Below, piece by piece: positions 9,417 through 17,845 of a stretch of DNA of 64,000 nt. The first letter of the stretch is position 1. Every line of letters starts with the position of its first letter. A program made the position numbers and the translations under genes. Source of the DNA: Methylophilus methylotrophus DSM 46235 = ATCC 53528 (lineage in GTDB: Bacteria; Pseudomonadota; Gammaproteobacteria; Burkholderiales; Methylophilaceae). Where the stretch lies: the NCBI RefSeq assembly GCF_000378225.1, contig NZ_KB905144.1, forward strand, positions 117,428-181,427. Direction: 5' to 3'. Under the pieces are notes generated by a model. It was not told the origin of the DNA, made no database searches, and saw only the letters and a list, made by a program, of their open reading frames with translations.

Positions 9417-10226
9417 TTAGACGACCGTTTTAGTATATGACCACCCAAGAACAAAATTCAGCGCACAATATACTGCCCAAATCTCTGCTTCTAAAAATGC
9501 TGCCAGCACATCGCTCAAATAATGAGCGCCCAGATACATCCGACTAAACGCAACCAGAATGACCATCGCAACCGCTATCGGCAAAATATAAATAGCCCGG
9601 TGAAGGGCAGGCTTTTGTGAAATCAGCAATGCTACCAATGTGCCATAAAAAACCGTACTGGCAACAACATGCCCGCTTGGAAAACTGTAGGTGGCAATTG
9701 TGACAAGCGGATCATCAAAGTTAGGTCGGTCTCGCTGAAATGCGTGCTTTGCCAGCAGATTCAGCAACATTGCACCTTGCACTACGAGGAAGACGGACAA
9801 TGCTGCATACCAGCGTTTTTTCCAGATGTAATATACCGTGATCAACCCGGCCACCGGACTCAGGACCCAGGGATCATGCAGATGGGTGATGACCAGCAGG
9901 CATTGTGTGAGCAACGTCGTGCTATGCGCATGCAGCCATTGAGCAATATCCTGATCGACGATCGTCAACGCGCCTGCGTTAACGACATTTTCAGCAATCA
10001 ACGCAAACAGCGTACCTGCACTAGCCAGTAAGATAAAACCTAATCTTCGCAGCCGCTGGTAATCACGCGATGAATATCTCTCCTCACTGTAAGTGAATAG
10101 AGGGGCATGGGAGATGACTGGTTGATAGAGGGTGATCATTCGCCACATCCAGACCAGCATTAGAATGCTTATGCCCGCAACTGCCAGGAAAATACTGCTA
10201 GCAATGAGCCAGGGGGCTGTTACCAT
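9417..10226 (-). CDS. PAP2-family membrane phosphatase
   Basis: This 269-residue inner-membrane protein has about six hydrophobic segments. All three PAP2 signatures are visible: KHAFQRDRP (K-x6-R-P, near residue 165), SFPSGHV (PSGH, near 185) and SRMYLGAHYLSDV (S-R-x5-H-x3-D, near 228). Family members dephosphorylate lipid phosphates such as phosphatidate or undecaprenyl diphosphate on the periplasmic side. It is the third gene of a likely operon with a YegS-type lipid kinase and a metallophosphoesterase (19-bp gap), which suggests a lipid-phosphate role. The exact substrate is unknown. Confidence 0.92.
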   Translation of the reverse strand: MVTAPWLIASSIFLAVAGISILMLVWMWRMITLYQPVISHAPLFTYSEERYSSRDYQRLRRLGFILLASAGTLFALIAENVVNAGALTIVDQDIAQWLHAHSTTLLTQCLLVITHLHDPWVLSPVAGLITVYYIWKKRWYAALSVFLVVQGAMLLNLLAKHAFQRDRPNFDDPLVTIATYSFPSGHVVASTVFYGTLVALLISQKPALHRAIYILPIAVAMVILVAFSRMYLGAHYLSDVLAAFLEAEIWAVYCALNFVLGWSYTKTVV

Positions 10227-10245
10227 TTAACGAGATATCCTATCT

Positions 10246-11052
10246 TTATGAAAGCGCCAGCACCTGGGTGTTTGCTGTGATGAAGCGCGCGGTAGCGGCA
10301 TCAAAATCCAGCCGCTCAACCTGGCAGTGACGCGACGAGGCCTCTGGCTCATAGCGGATCAAGTTTACTGAATTCGGTTTGCCTTCGCGTATACGGCTGG
10401 AGATGGCCGTACCGGCGGAGAGAGTCCAGACCGAACGTGTCAGGCCATCCGTTTCTTCTGCAAGATTTCGGATATAAGCCAGATGGATATGCCCACTTAA
10501 AATCAGGTCCACCCCCGCCGCTGCCCAGGCTTTGATTGCTTGTTGGTGACCATGTAGCAGATTCTCGAGATCGCTTTCGCGTTCAACGTAAACAGGCTGG
10601 TGGACAGCCACGATACGTAACTGCTCTGGCAAAGCACCTCGTAACTGTTGCGCCACCCGTTCAATCTGTTTCGCCGAGACTTCGCCATCTGCATGGCGCC
10701 ATGGCCTGGTAGCATTGACGCCAATCACCAATGCATGCTGACTGGAAAATAGCGGCTCAAGCTGTTTTCCGAATACGCGACGGTAGTTACCATAAGGATT
10801 AAAAACACGCGCGAATACATTAAACAGCGGAATATCGTGGTTACCGGGAATCACCAGCTTCACCGGGGCCGCCAATGCTTCCATAAAACTGCGCGCGGCA
10901 GCGAATTGTCCGCGTTTTGCCCGCTGGGTGATATCGCCTGACAGGATAGCGATATCAGGGCGCAACTCCTGGGCAAGCTGCAATAGCGCAGCCGTCACGT
11001 GCGGCTGTTCGGTGCCAAAATGCGGGTCGGAAAGATGCAGGATCACGCTCAC
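10246..11052 (-). CDS. Calcineurin-like metallophosphoesterase
   Basis: This 268-residue cytoplasmic hydrolase carries the dimetal motifs in order: HLSDPHFG (D-x-H, residues 6-13), SGDITQR (GD), PGNHDIP (GNHD, near residue 70), AVHQPVY and SGHIHLA (GHxH-like, near 185). The start codon is GTG. It overlaps the preceding lipid-kinase gene by 4 bp (GTGA), so the two are translationally coupled. Family members cleave phosphodiesters or nucleotide-lipid bonds. The operon context with a lipid kinase and PAP2 phosphatase suggests a phospholipid-related substrate, but this is inference. Confidence 0.9.
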   Translation of the reverse strand: MSVILHLSDPHFGTEQPHVTAALLQLAQELRPDIAILSGDITQRAKRGQFAAARSFMEALAAPVKLVIPGNHDIPLFNVFARVFNPYGNYRRVFGKQLEPLFSSQHALVIGVNATRPWRHADGEVSAKQIERVAQQLRGALPEQLRIVAVHQPVYVERESDLENLLHGHQQAIKAWAAAGVDLILSGHIHLAYIRNLAEETDGLTRSVWTLSAGTAISSRIREGKPNSVNLIRYEPEASSRHCQVERLDFDAATARFITANTQVLALS

Positions 11053-12062
11053 TGTTCGGTCCCTGACTGTTCACTGGCTGACTTGGGCACGATCAAGCGC
11101 AAACACTGTGGACCCACGCGGAATGTTAAAGGTGGACGCATCTGGGAAACTTCGCCATCCATCGCTACTTTTACGTAAGGCTTACGCAGCCGTAGCGGTT
11201 CCACCACCAGCTGACGACAGGCAAAATGTGTCAACTCAGGCGCTTTGCGCAAAAGCCCCAGCATGCCTCTAAAGGCAAAGGCGATGCGTTTGAATATTGT
11301 CATCGGCGGTAGCGCAATAATGGCAAGCTGGCCATTTTTCACATGTTGCGATTCGGATGCCAGGCCGACATCATGCAGCTGGAGTGAGTTGTTACCGACA
11401 AATATGGTGGAAGCAGGAATGACACTTTCTCCACTCTTCTGCTCTCCGCCAGTATGCTCAATGCGTAACCGCATTTTGATATCGCGTTTTAATATGGTGA
11501 CCAGTGCCGCCCATTTCGCCACCATGCGGCTACGTCCGTGCTGCTTTTTAAATACCTCGCGGTCTGCCAGCAATTGCGGATAAAGACCCAGGCTGGCATT
11601 CACCAGAAAGACCTCATCATTCAATTGCCCTACCTGCACCTGACGTTCATTGCCCTCACGCATACCTGTCATCAAGGCATCCGCCGCTTGCTCAACCTCT
11701 TGGGGCACTCCCTGGTCACGCGCAAAATAATTGAAGGTCCCCAAGGGCACGATGCCGAATGGCAGGCCGGCAGCCAGTACTGCCTGCGCGATATACCGAA
11801 TCGTTCCATCTCCTCCTGCAGCAACCACCACGCCATGGCGATGGCTTGCCAGTTCGACAGCCTGCTTTGTCATGTCGGAGATATCTCCCGGCCGACGGCA
11901 TAGGAACAGCTCATAAGGCTGTTTGTCCGCATAAAATATTTCAGCTAGTTTATTTGCAACTGTCTCTGCATTTTTATCGCCTGAACCCGCGTTCAGGACA
12001 ATGAATAATGGCGGGGATGTTTCGCGCTCCGAGGCATGCGTCGATTGTGTCAGTGTGTCCAT
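11049..12062 (-). CDS. YegS/DAGK-family lipid kinase
   Basis: This 337-residue protein has the diacylglycerol/sphingosine kinase catalytic fold. NAGSGDKNAE forms the phosphate-binding start (near residue 24), AAGGDGTI is the GGDGT signature (near 82), and PLGTFNYFARD follows (near 107). The C-terminal beta domain ends with MDGEVSQ. Such enzymes phosphorylate lipids, usually diacylglycerol or phosphatidylglycerol, at the inner face of the membrane. It is the first gene of a three-gene minus-strand operon with a metallophosphoesterase (4-bp overlap) and a PAP2 phosphatase, pairing a lipid kinase with two phosphatases. Confidence 0.92.
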   Translation of the reverse strand: MDTLTQSTHASERETSPPLFIVLNAGSGDKNAETVANKLAEIFYADKQPYELFLCRRPGDISDMTKQAVELASHRHGVVVAAGGDGTIRYIAQAVLAAGLPFGIVPLGTFNYFARDQGVPQEVEQAADALMTGMREGNERQVQVGQLNDEVFLVNASLGLYPQLLADREVFKKQHGRSRMVAKWAALVTILKRDIKMRLRIEHTGGEQKSGESVIPASTIFVGNNSLQLHDVGLASESQHVKNGQLAIIALPPMTIFKRIAFAFRGMLGLLRKAPELTHFACRQLVVEPLRLRKPYVKVAMDGEVSQMRPPLTFRVGPQCLRLIVPKSASEQSGTEQ

Positions 12063-12142
12063 ATAATCAATACAGAAATTTCTTCTTAGAGTTCTATAGA
12101 AACCTGATAATGAGGTGTAGCATGCCTATGAAAAGAAAACGT

Positions 12143-14269
12143 TCAAACTAGTTCGACTTCAACCAGATTATCGCTAAACGTATTGGAGTGGCCCATGTCT
12201 CCATACTCGGCAGAGCTGATACAGTTCACCGTCCCCTTGTTGAGTTGACGCCAATAGCCCAACGTGGCCACCACGATGCCGGGATTCACGTCTGTGGTGA
12301 CACGGGCGACCGCTTCAAAAGCGCCTCTATCGTTATAGGTCTTGACCATCATGCCATCCTGAACATCCCGCGCGAGTGCATCCACCGGGTTGATCATGAG
12401 GTATTGCTCGCCTTGCACACGGAGTTTGGATTCCATATTCGCGTATGAGGAATTGATAAAGCCATGGCTTTTTGGGGAGATGATGTTTAAAGGAAACCTG
12501 GCCGCCAGCGCTGTATTAGTCTCAGCAGTCTCCCGACTGGGCACATAGGCTGGCAATGGGTCTAAATCCTCACCCGGTTGAAAACCGTCATACATCTGCC
12601 TGAAGGGGCCTGCGACAAAATTTTTGGCGCCTTCGACCATGAACATGCATTTACCGGTCGGGGTGGGGAAGTTCCCCTCGCGATGCGGGGCGCGGTCGTC
12701 TTTTGTGCCTACATTCAGTCTTGCAAACCCATGCTCACGCATGTAGTTGAGGTCTATCCCTTTGCAGGCGGGCGAATTCCAGTCTACATAATGTTCAAGG
12801 CACTCGCTGTCACTCCATTTGAAATTGTCTTCTTCGAAGCCCAAACGCTGGGCCAAGCGGCGGAATATTTCATTATTGGGTAAGGCTTCGCCGGGAGGCT
12901 CTATACATTTGGTGTTGTAGGTGAGGTATAGATGTCCCCAGGATAAGATCATGTCTTCCTGTTCCGCACCCATCGCTGCTGGCAAGACAATATCCGCATA
13001 AGACGCCGTATCTGAAATGAAATGGTCTGCCACGATGGTAAACAGGTCTTCGCGCTTCAACCCTTCGATGACTTTGTCAGTTTCGGGCGATTGGGTCACA
13101 GGGTTGGTATTCCACACCATGACAGACTTAATGGGCACTTCTAACGGCGTTTCGCCTAGCAGGGCCCTGCCTAATTGCAGAATATTGACGACTGGCGTGC
13201 CTTCAGGGATCAAATCCGGCCTGCAAATCACATCAAATTTGTATGGATGCTCCCAAACCGGGAATTGCAGCACACCACCGCCCACGTGACGCCAGGCGCC
13301 GATAAGCGCTGGCAAACAGGTCACTGCGCGTATCGCCTGGCTACCGCCATAATTGCGTTCCAGCGCGACGCCAATGCGGATGGCAGCCGGAGGCGTCGTC
13401 GCATATTCGCGGGCAAACTGGCGAATCTGGTCCGCGGGAATGCCTGTGATGTCTGCTGCCCATTCAGGTGTACAGGGTTTAGCTCTTTCCACCAGCTCGG
13501 CATAGCCCACGGTATACTTTTCAACATAATCATGGTCGACCAAATTCTCTGCAATGATCACGTGCATCATCGCCATGGCCAGCGCGCCATCGGTCCCTGG
13601 CCTGGGGGCAATATGCCAATCGGCTTCTTTTGCTGTTTTGGAAGCGAACGAATCCACCACGACGATCTTCGCGCCTCGTTTTTGCGCATCTTTAATAATA
13701 TGCCAGTGATGCAGATTGGTGGAGACAGAGTTACAGGCCCAGATCACAATAAAATTGGCATGGATAAAGCTTTCGGGATCCACGCCGGCGGTCGGCCCAA
13801 CGGTCAGCAACCAGGCAGTACAGGAGCCTTCACCGCAAAAGGTTCTTTCACAAACGGTGGCACCCAGCCTGTTGAAAAAGGCATCCCCACCATTGAGTCC
13901 ATGCACCAGCCCCTGATTGCCCAAATAACTAACGGGTAATATGGCGCGGGGGCCGGTATCTTTGATCAATGACTGCCATCGATCCACAATGGTATCCAGG
14001 GCCTCATCCCAGGTGATGCGCTCAAACTGATTCGTGCCTTTGGGCCCTACTCGCTTCATGGGATAGAGCAGGCGGTTGGGATGATAATGGCGCTTTTCGT
14101 AATCTTTTAATTTGACGCATAACCCGCCTCGCGTCATCGGATGATCAGGGTTCCCTGATACCGAGACCAATTCGCCGTTTTTGACATGAAACTGCATTGC
14201 GCAAGTATCGGGACAATCATGCGGACAACCGCCATGAAAGGTTTGAACTACATCTGCAACATCATTCAT
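12143..14269 (-). CDS. Molybdopterin-dependent oxidoreductase, formate-dehydrogenase-like
   Basis: This 708-residue enzyme of the DMSO-reductase/FdhF superfamily has an N-terminal [4Fe-4S] cluster motif CPHDCPDTC with the fourth Cys in GGLCVKL (residues 15-50). The molybdopterin-binding core and the dinucleotide-binding C-terminal domain (from about 590, beginning PLNIISPKSHGFINSS) are both present. No twin-arginine signal peptide is visible, so it should be cytoplasmic. There is no neighbouring electron-transfer or membrane subunit, so partner and substrate are unknown. It is divergently placed from crcB. The Mo ligand may be Ser or Cys in the TFCGEGSCTAW stretch (near residue 145); I cannot tell which. 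A GGAG site precedes the start. Confidence 0.88.
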   Translation of the reverse strand: MNDVADVVQTFHGGCPHDCPDTCAMQFHVKNGELVSVSGNPDHPMTRGGLCVKLKDYEKRHYHPNRLLYPMKRVGPKGTNQFERITWDEALDTIVDRWQSLIKDTGPRAILPVSYLGNQGLVHGLNGGDAFFNRLGATVCERTFCGEGSCTAWLLTVGPTAGVDPESFIHANFIVIWACNSVSTNLHHWHIIKDAQKRGAKIVVVDSFASKTAKEADWHIAPRPGTDGALAMAMMHVIIAENLVDHDYVEKYTVGYAELVERAKPCTPEWAADITGIPADQIRQFAREYATTPPAAIRIGVALERNYGGSQAIRAVTCLPALIGAWRHVGGGVLQFPVWEHPYKFDVICRPDLIPEGTPVVNILQLGRALLGETPLEVPIKSVMVWNTNPVTQSPETDKVIEGLKREDLFTIVADHFISDTASYADIVLPAAMGAEQEDMILSWGHLYLTYNTKCIEPPGEALPNNEIFRRLAQRLGFEEDNFKWSDSECLEHYVDWNSPACKGIDLNYMREHGFARLNVGTKDDRAPHREGNFPTPTGKCMFMVEGAKNFVAGPFRQMYDGFQPGEDLDPLPAYVPSRETAETNTALAARFPLNIISPKSHGFINSSYANMESKLRVQGEQYLMINPVDALARDVQDGMMVKTYNDRGAFEAVARVTTDVNPGIVVATLGYWRQLNKGTVNCISSAEYGDMGHSNTFSDNLVEVELV

Positions 14270-14432
14270 ATTTCACTCCAAGCGCACTGTTAAATGCCGT
14301 CATATTTTAAAAAGAATCAATGCAAGACAGGTCTGTCTGTTTCGAATACTATACCCCTTCCCCCGGAAATACAATGCTACTGGATAGGCTTTATTTTTGT
14401 TATATTCATTGTTTCATCTACGGTAACAAACT

Positions 14433-14813
14433 ATGTGGAAATCTGTGATTGCAATTAGCGTGGGGGCCTCGCTCGGGGCTCTACTTCGTTGGCAATTAGG
14501 CCTCAAGCTGAACAGCCTGGTTCCTGCACTACCGCTCGGAACCCTGTCCGCCAACTTAATCGGCGCTTATATTATCGGGTTTGCCATTGCTTACTTCTCC
14601 CAAGTGCCTCAACTTTCCCCAGAAGCACGTTTATTGATTATCACTGGATTTTGTGGCGGATTAACTACTTTTTCCACCTTTTCTGCTGAAGTATTTACCC
14701 AACTGCAAAACAGCCAGATACTCTGGGCACTCAGAACCACGCTGGTGCACATCGTCGGCTCTGTATTACTGACCTTTTTGGGGTTTGTTTCTTTTCAGTT
14801 GTCACGTCACTAA
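14433..14813 (+). CDS. crcB: CrcB/Fluc fluoride ion channel
   Basis: This 126-residue inner-membrane protein has four hydrophobic segments and is the usual Fluc length. Diagnostic features are [17 protein letters not shown] near the N-terminus, [15 protein letters not shown] (the asparagine-bearing pore helix) and [16 protein letters not shown] (the polar track and central sodium-site region). Fluc dimers export fluoride down its gradient. It is followed by a DUF190 gene, a frequent partner of crcB, and then chrA. I looked for a fluoride riboswitch in the 160 bp upstream and did not recognise one. Confidence 0.95.
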   Translation: MWKSVIAISVGASLGALLRWQLGLKLNSLVPALPLGTLSANLIGAYIIGFAIAYFSQVPQLSPEARLLIITGFCGGLTTFSTFSAEVFTQLQNSQILWALRTTLVHIVGSVLLTFLGFVSFQLSRH

Positions 14814-14827
14814 TTCAGTTGTCACGT
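14794..14827. repeat. 14-bp direct repeat at the crcB end
   Basis: TTCAGTTGTCACGT occurs at 14794-14807 and again at 14814-14827 with a 20-bp period. The first copy encodes the last crcB residues and the second lies just after the stop codon. It looks like a short tandem duplication. Confidence 0.85.
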
Positions 14828-14843
14828 ATCGAATGGAGCCGTT

Positions 14844-15158
14844 ATGCAAGGTTTTCAAATCACCTTTTTTACTCGCCTGGACCAAAAGCATGACAATCAA
14901 ATGTTGAGTGAATGACTGATGCTGTCGGCAAGAGAGTTAGGCATCCGTGGTGCAACCATTTTTGCGGCGAGTGAAGGATTCGGACGGGATAAGAAAATCC
15001 ATGCCGGACATTTTTTTGAACTGGGTGATCAGCCACAAGAAATTGTAGTCACGGCCAGTGAAGAACAGACCGCAAAACTATTTAGCCTGTTGAAAGCAGA
15101 AAAAGTCGATATTTCTTATATCAAGACACCGGTTGAGTTTGGTACCACTGGCGAATAA
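14844..15158 (+). pseudogene. DUF190-family gene interrupted by an in-frame TGA
   Basis: Reading from the ATG at 14844 (GGAG site at 14834-14837) gives MQGFQITFFTRLDQKHDNQM, then LSE, then TGA at 14913-14915. The frame continues without shift as LMLSARELGIRGATIFAASE to 15158, with the family landmarks RELGIRGAT, GFGRD, HFFELGDQP and YIKTPVEFG. In DUF190 proteins this position is normally a tryptophan (EWL), so a single TGG to TGA change fits. An internal ATG at 14919 could start a 79-residue product lacking the first strand. DUF190 proteins are small PII-like proteins often found beside crcB. It is either a real nonsense mutation or a sequencing error. Confidence 0.8.
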
Positions 15159-15323
15159 TCCTCTGCCACAAAGCATCTCTTTTGCCGTGATGGACATCGA
15201 AAAAGTGAAGACGCCGGCCAAGGTTAAACGCGTCATCTAGAGACAATACAGACCGCTCCAACCCATTAAAATGCATGAAATATTGATGCGTTATAATGCA
15301 TTTTTGTCTAAAAAATAAATGAC

Positions 15324-16547
15324 ATGAGTACGTCAGACCAGTCATCAAATAGCGAGAATGCCCAAAGCTCTCTTGTTCATATTTTTATCATCTTCCTCAA
15401 GCTTGGCCTGACAAGTTTTGGTGGCCCCATCGCGCACCTGGCTTACTTTCGGGAGGAGTTTGTGACTAAGCGTCTATGGCTCACTGAGCATGCTTATGCC
15501 GACCTGGTTGCTCTTTGCCAGTTTCTGCCCGGGCCAGCCTCCAGCCAGGTGGGCATTGCCATCGGATTATCTCGCGGCGGCGTCGCTGGCGCTTTTGCAT
15601 CGTGGCTGGGCTTTACGTTGCCATCGTTTATCGCGTTGGTGATGTTTGCCGGATTGCTCACCCATGTCAGCGGTCTCTCCGAAGGACCATGGCTGCATGG
15701 CTTAAAAGTGGTGGCAGTGGCCGTGGTTGCGCAAGCCATCTGGGGAATGAGCAAGACGCTTTGCCCAGACGCCAGGAGAGCAGCGCTGGCTGTTATTTCA
15801 GCAATGATTGTGGCTTGTGCCCCAGGCTTGTACTCGCAATTAGGTGTAATCATCCTGTCAGGAATCGTCGGCTGCTTGTGGCTAAAACATCACCATCGCT
15901 TGCCTCATCAACCTATGCAAGTGCCCATCAGCAAGACAAACGGAATCATCATACTTTCGGTTTTTATATCATTACTGTTATTGATTCCGGTCATGAATGA
16001 TGGCTATGACAGCCATCTGATCGCAATGTTTGACAGCTATTTCAGGGCCGGTTCACTGGTATTTGGTGGCGGCCATGTCGTCTTGCCACTTTTACAGGCA
16101 GAAACGGTGTCACAAGGATGGGTATCCAATGACTTATTTCTGGCAGGCTATGGTGCTGCACAGGCGGTGCCGGGCCCTTTATTCACTTTCGCTGGATACC
16201 TAGGAGCGGTGTCAAATTCGGAACCCAATGGCTTGCTAGGGGGTGCGGTTGCGTTGGCTGCTATATTCTTGCCAGCATTTTTGCTTGTCTTGGGTGCGCT
16301 GCCGCTTTGGGAATCCATTCGTCAATATCCCGCGATCCAACGTGCGATGCTGGGAATTAATGCAGCGGTGGTCGGGTTGTTGATCGCTGCCTTCTACAAC
16401 CCGGTCTGGACAAGTGCAATTCTCAGCTCACAAGATTTCGGTCTGGCATTGCTAGCCTTTTTAATGTTGATGTTCTGGAAGCTTCCGCCCTGGCTGGTTG
16501 TCATCATTGGCGCCATCGCCGCTACGTTATTAGCCTCAGCTTTATAA
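15324..16547 (+). CDS. chrA: ChrA-family chromate transporter
   Basis: This 407-residue inner-membrane transporter has two homologous halves. The N-terminal half carries LGLTSFGGPIAHLAYFREEF and QFLPGPASSQVGIAIGL, the second half FGGGHVVLPLL and AAQAVPGPLFTFAGYLG. These are the duplicated chromate-transporter signatures. Such proteins export chromate and give resistance. Some members act on other oxyanions, so the substrate is inferred. It follows crcB and DUF190 on the same strand but after a 165-bp gap, so it probably has its own promoter. Confidence 0.94.
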   Translation: MSTSDQSSNSENAQSSLVHIFIIFLKLGLTSFGGPIAHLAYFREEFVTKRLWLTEHAYADLVALCQFLPGPASSQVGIAIGLSRGGVAGAFASWLGFTLPSFIALVMFAGLLTHVSGLSEGPWLHGLKVVAVAVVAQAIWGMSKTLCPDARRAALAVISAMIVACAPGLYSQLGVIILSGIVGCLWLKHHHRLPHQPMQVPISKTNGIIILSVFISLLLLIPVMNDGYDSHLIAMFDSYFRAGSLVFGGGHVVLPLLQAETVSQGWVSNDLFLAGYGAAQAVPGPLFTFAGYLGAVSNSEPNGLLGGAVALAAIFLPAFLLVLGALPLWESIRQYPAIQRAMLGINAAVVGLLIAAFYNPVWTSAILSSQDFGLALLAFLMLMFWKLPPWLVVIIGAIAATLLASAL

Positions 16548-16584
16548 GTGAATCGACGCTCATTTTTACGATACCGTTCAGCCC

Positions 16585-17148
16585 ATGCAAACCGCCAACC
16601 TGCGTCAATTGATGCAACACTTTAGTCAAGCCGGACAACTGGATGTCATTTACCTGCGCCCAGAGCGTGGTCAGCCTTGTTTGTCAGCAAATCAAGTCCT
16701 GGCCCTTGCCAACCTTGGCCTGCAAGGGGATCGCGCCAGTTTGCGCGCGTCATCGCAGCCGAATGGCAGCAAACGGCAAGTGACCTTATTGCAAGCAGAG
16801 CATTTACCCGTGATTGCAGCGCTGACTGGTCACGCAGCGATTGATCCGGCATTACTCAGGCGCAACCTGATTGTCTCCGGCCTCAACCTGCTGGCGGCCA
16901 AAGCATTATTTAAAGACCAGCCCATGCACTTGGTGATAGGCGATGTCGTCATGGAAGTGACCGGGCCATGTGAGCCCTGCTCACGCATGGAGCAGGTGCT
17001 GGGTGCAGGTGGCTATAACGCCATGCGGGGACATGGCGGCGTCACGGCACGGATTGTGAGGGGTGGTATGTTGCGTGCTGGAGACACTGTACAGGTGGTG
17101 ACAGGGACTACGCCTGATCACCCGCTGCAATCTTCACTCCCGCTTTAA
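16585..17148 (+). CDS. MOSC-domain protein
   Basis: This 187-residue cytoplasmic protein is essentially a single MOSC (molybdenum cofactor sulfurase C-terminal) domain. Recognisable blocks are GLQGDRAS, RQVTLLQAEHL, LLRRNLIVSGLNL and VTGPCEPCSRMEQVLG with the conserved Cys near residue 132, then GHGGVTARIV. MOSC domains bind the molybdenum cofactor and, in the YiiM/YuaD type, can reduce N-hydroxylated compounds. It lies 37 bp after chrA on the same strand and may be co-transcribed. The molybdopterin enzyme at 12143-14269 is a possible but unproven functional link. Confidence 0.88.
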   Translation: MQTANLRQLMQHFSQAGQLDVIYLRPERGQPCLSANQVLALANLGLQGDRASLRASSQPNGSKRQVTLLQAEHLPVIAALTGHAAIDPALLRRNLIVSGLNLLAAKALFKDQPMHLVIGDVVMEVTGPCEPCSRMEQVLGAGGYNAMRGHGGVTARIVRGGMLRAGDTVQVVTGTTPDHPLQSSLPL

Positions 17149-17310
17149 CAGCAGGAACACGCAAAATAGGCTACTAACACACTCACCAGCGACGACACTC
17201 ATAGGCAGGCGTTGTATTCAAACAATCATCTGGGCACAAATATTACTCAATCGATCAAAGTGCATGCGCGTCATATAGTTAGCTGCTTTACTAAGATGCA
17301 ATCCACCGTC

Positions 17311-17333
17311 TTATCCACAGATATTGTGGAAAC
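17311..17333. repeat. Inverted pair of DnaA-box-like motifs
   Basis: TTATCCACA (17311-17319), an exact match to the DnaA-box consensus, is followed after a few bases by TGTGGAAAC, the reverse complement of a near-consensus box. The TCCACA/TGTGGA arms form an inverted repeat around GATAT. No AT-rich unwinding region or replication gene is nearby, so this is not an origin. Confidence 0.4.
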
Positions 17334-17386
17334 GTAAGGGTGTCTTGCCAGCGCGTGAAGAGTCAGCTGTAAACTTCGTGACAAAT

Positions 17387-17725
17387 TTACGTCACCTCAT
17401 AACGACTATTTAAAGTTGCCGTGATTGGACAAGCCACCCCTAAGATCAGGGCGAGCAGATGATATAAATAAGTTGTAAAAGAAATGGTAGAGAAGGCAGG
17501 CATCAAATCTAATACGAACCCAACAAGAGGGATAAGCACTAGCCATTTTTTGGCTATCATCTCCCCTCGTATGCGACAGATTGCGAATATTCCGGTCATG
17601 GACAGAATATAGATAATGGCACCGGTGCCGATAACACCTGAATCAGCCAAGCCCAAATACGTTGGTACTAAAAGGATGAGATAAACAAACACGAATATTT
17701 TTGTATTAGAAATTGCGTGATACAT
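17387..17725 (-). CDS. Small four-helix membrane protein, unknown
   Basis: I do not recognise this 112-residue protein. It consists of four hydrophobic segments (about residues 9-27, 32-50, 62-80 and 86-103), joined by the basic loop CRIRGEMIAKKW, and has a short polar tail. The start is well supported by a strong AAGGAGGAG site directly upstream. It is divergent from the LysR gene at 17846, with a 120-bp shared promoter region, so that LysR protein may regulate it. Confidence 0.7.
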   Translation of the reverse strand: MYHAISNTKIFVFVYLILLVPTYLGLADSGVIGTGAIIYILSMTGIFAICRIRGEMIAKKWLVLIPLVGFVLDLMPAFSTISFTTYLYHLLALILGVACPITATLNSRYEVT

Positions 17726-17845
17726 GGCTCCTCCTTAAGTTCTGCATTTCTCAATTTAACCCAAGCCCTATGTTATAGATTCCAATATATAAAATTAGCC
17801 CTTTAAATCGCATTTAACTGTTTCCATTTAAGATACAATCAGGCG

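Noticed and set aside
13175..13939. Long open frame on the plus strand
   Set aside because: It is the mirror of the molybdopterin oxidoreductase gene; composition is Cys/His-rich and no ribosome-binding site is present.
14270..14432. Fluoride riboswitch upstream of crcB
   Set aside because: I looked for the conserved riboswitch core and pseudoknot elements and could not see them in this stretch.
17311..17333. Replication origin
   Set aside because: Only two DnaA-box-like motifs and no AT-rich unwinding region or dnaA/dnaN nearby.
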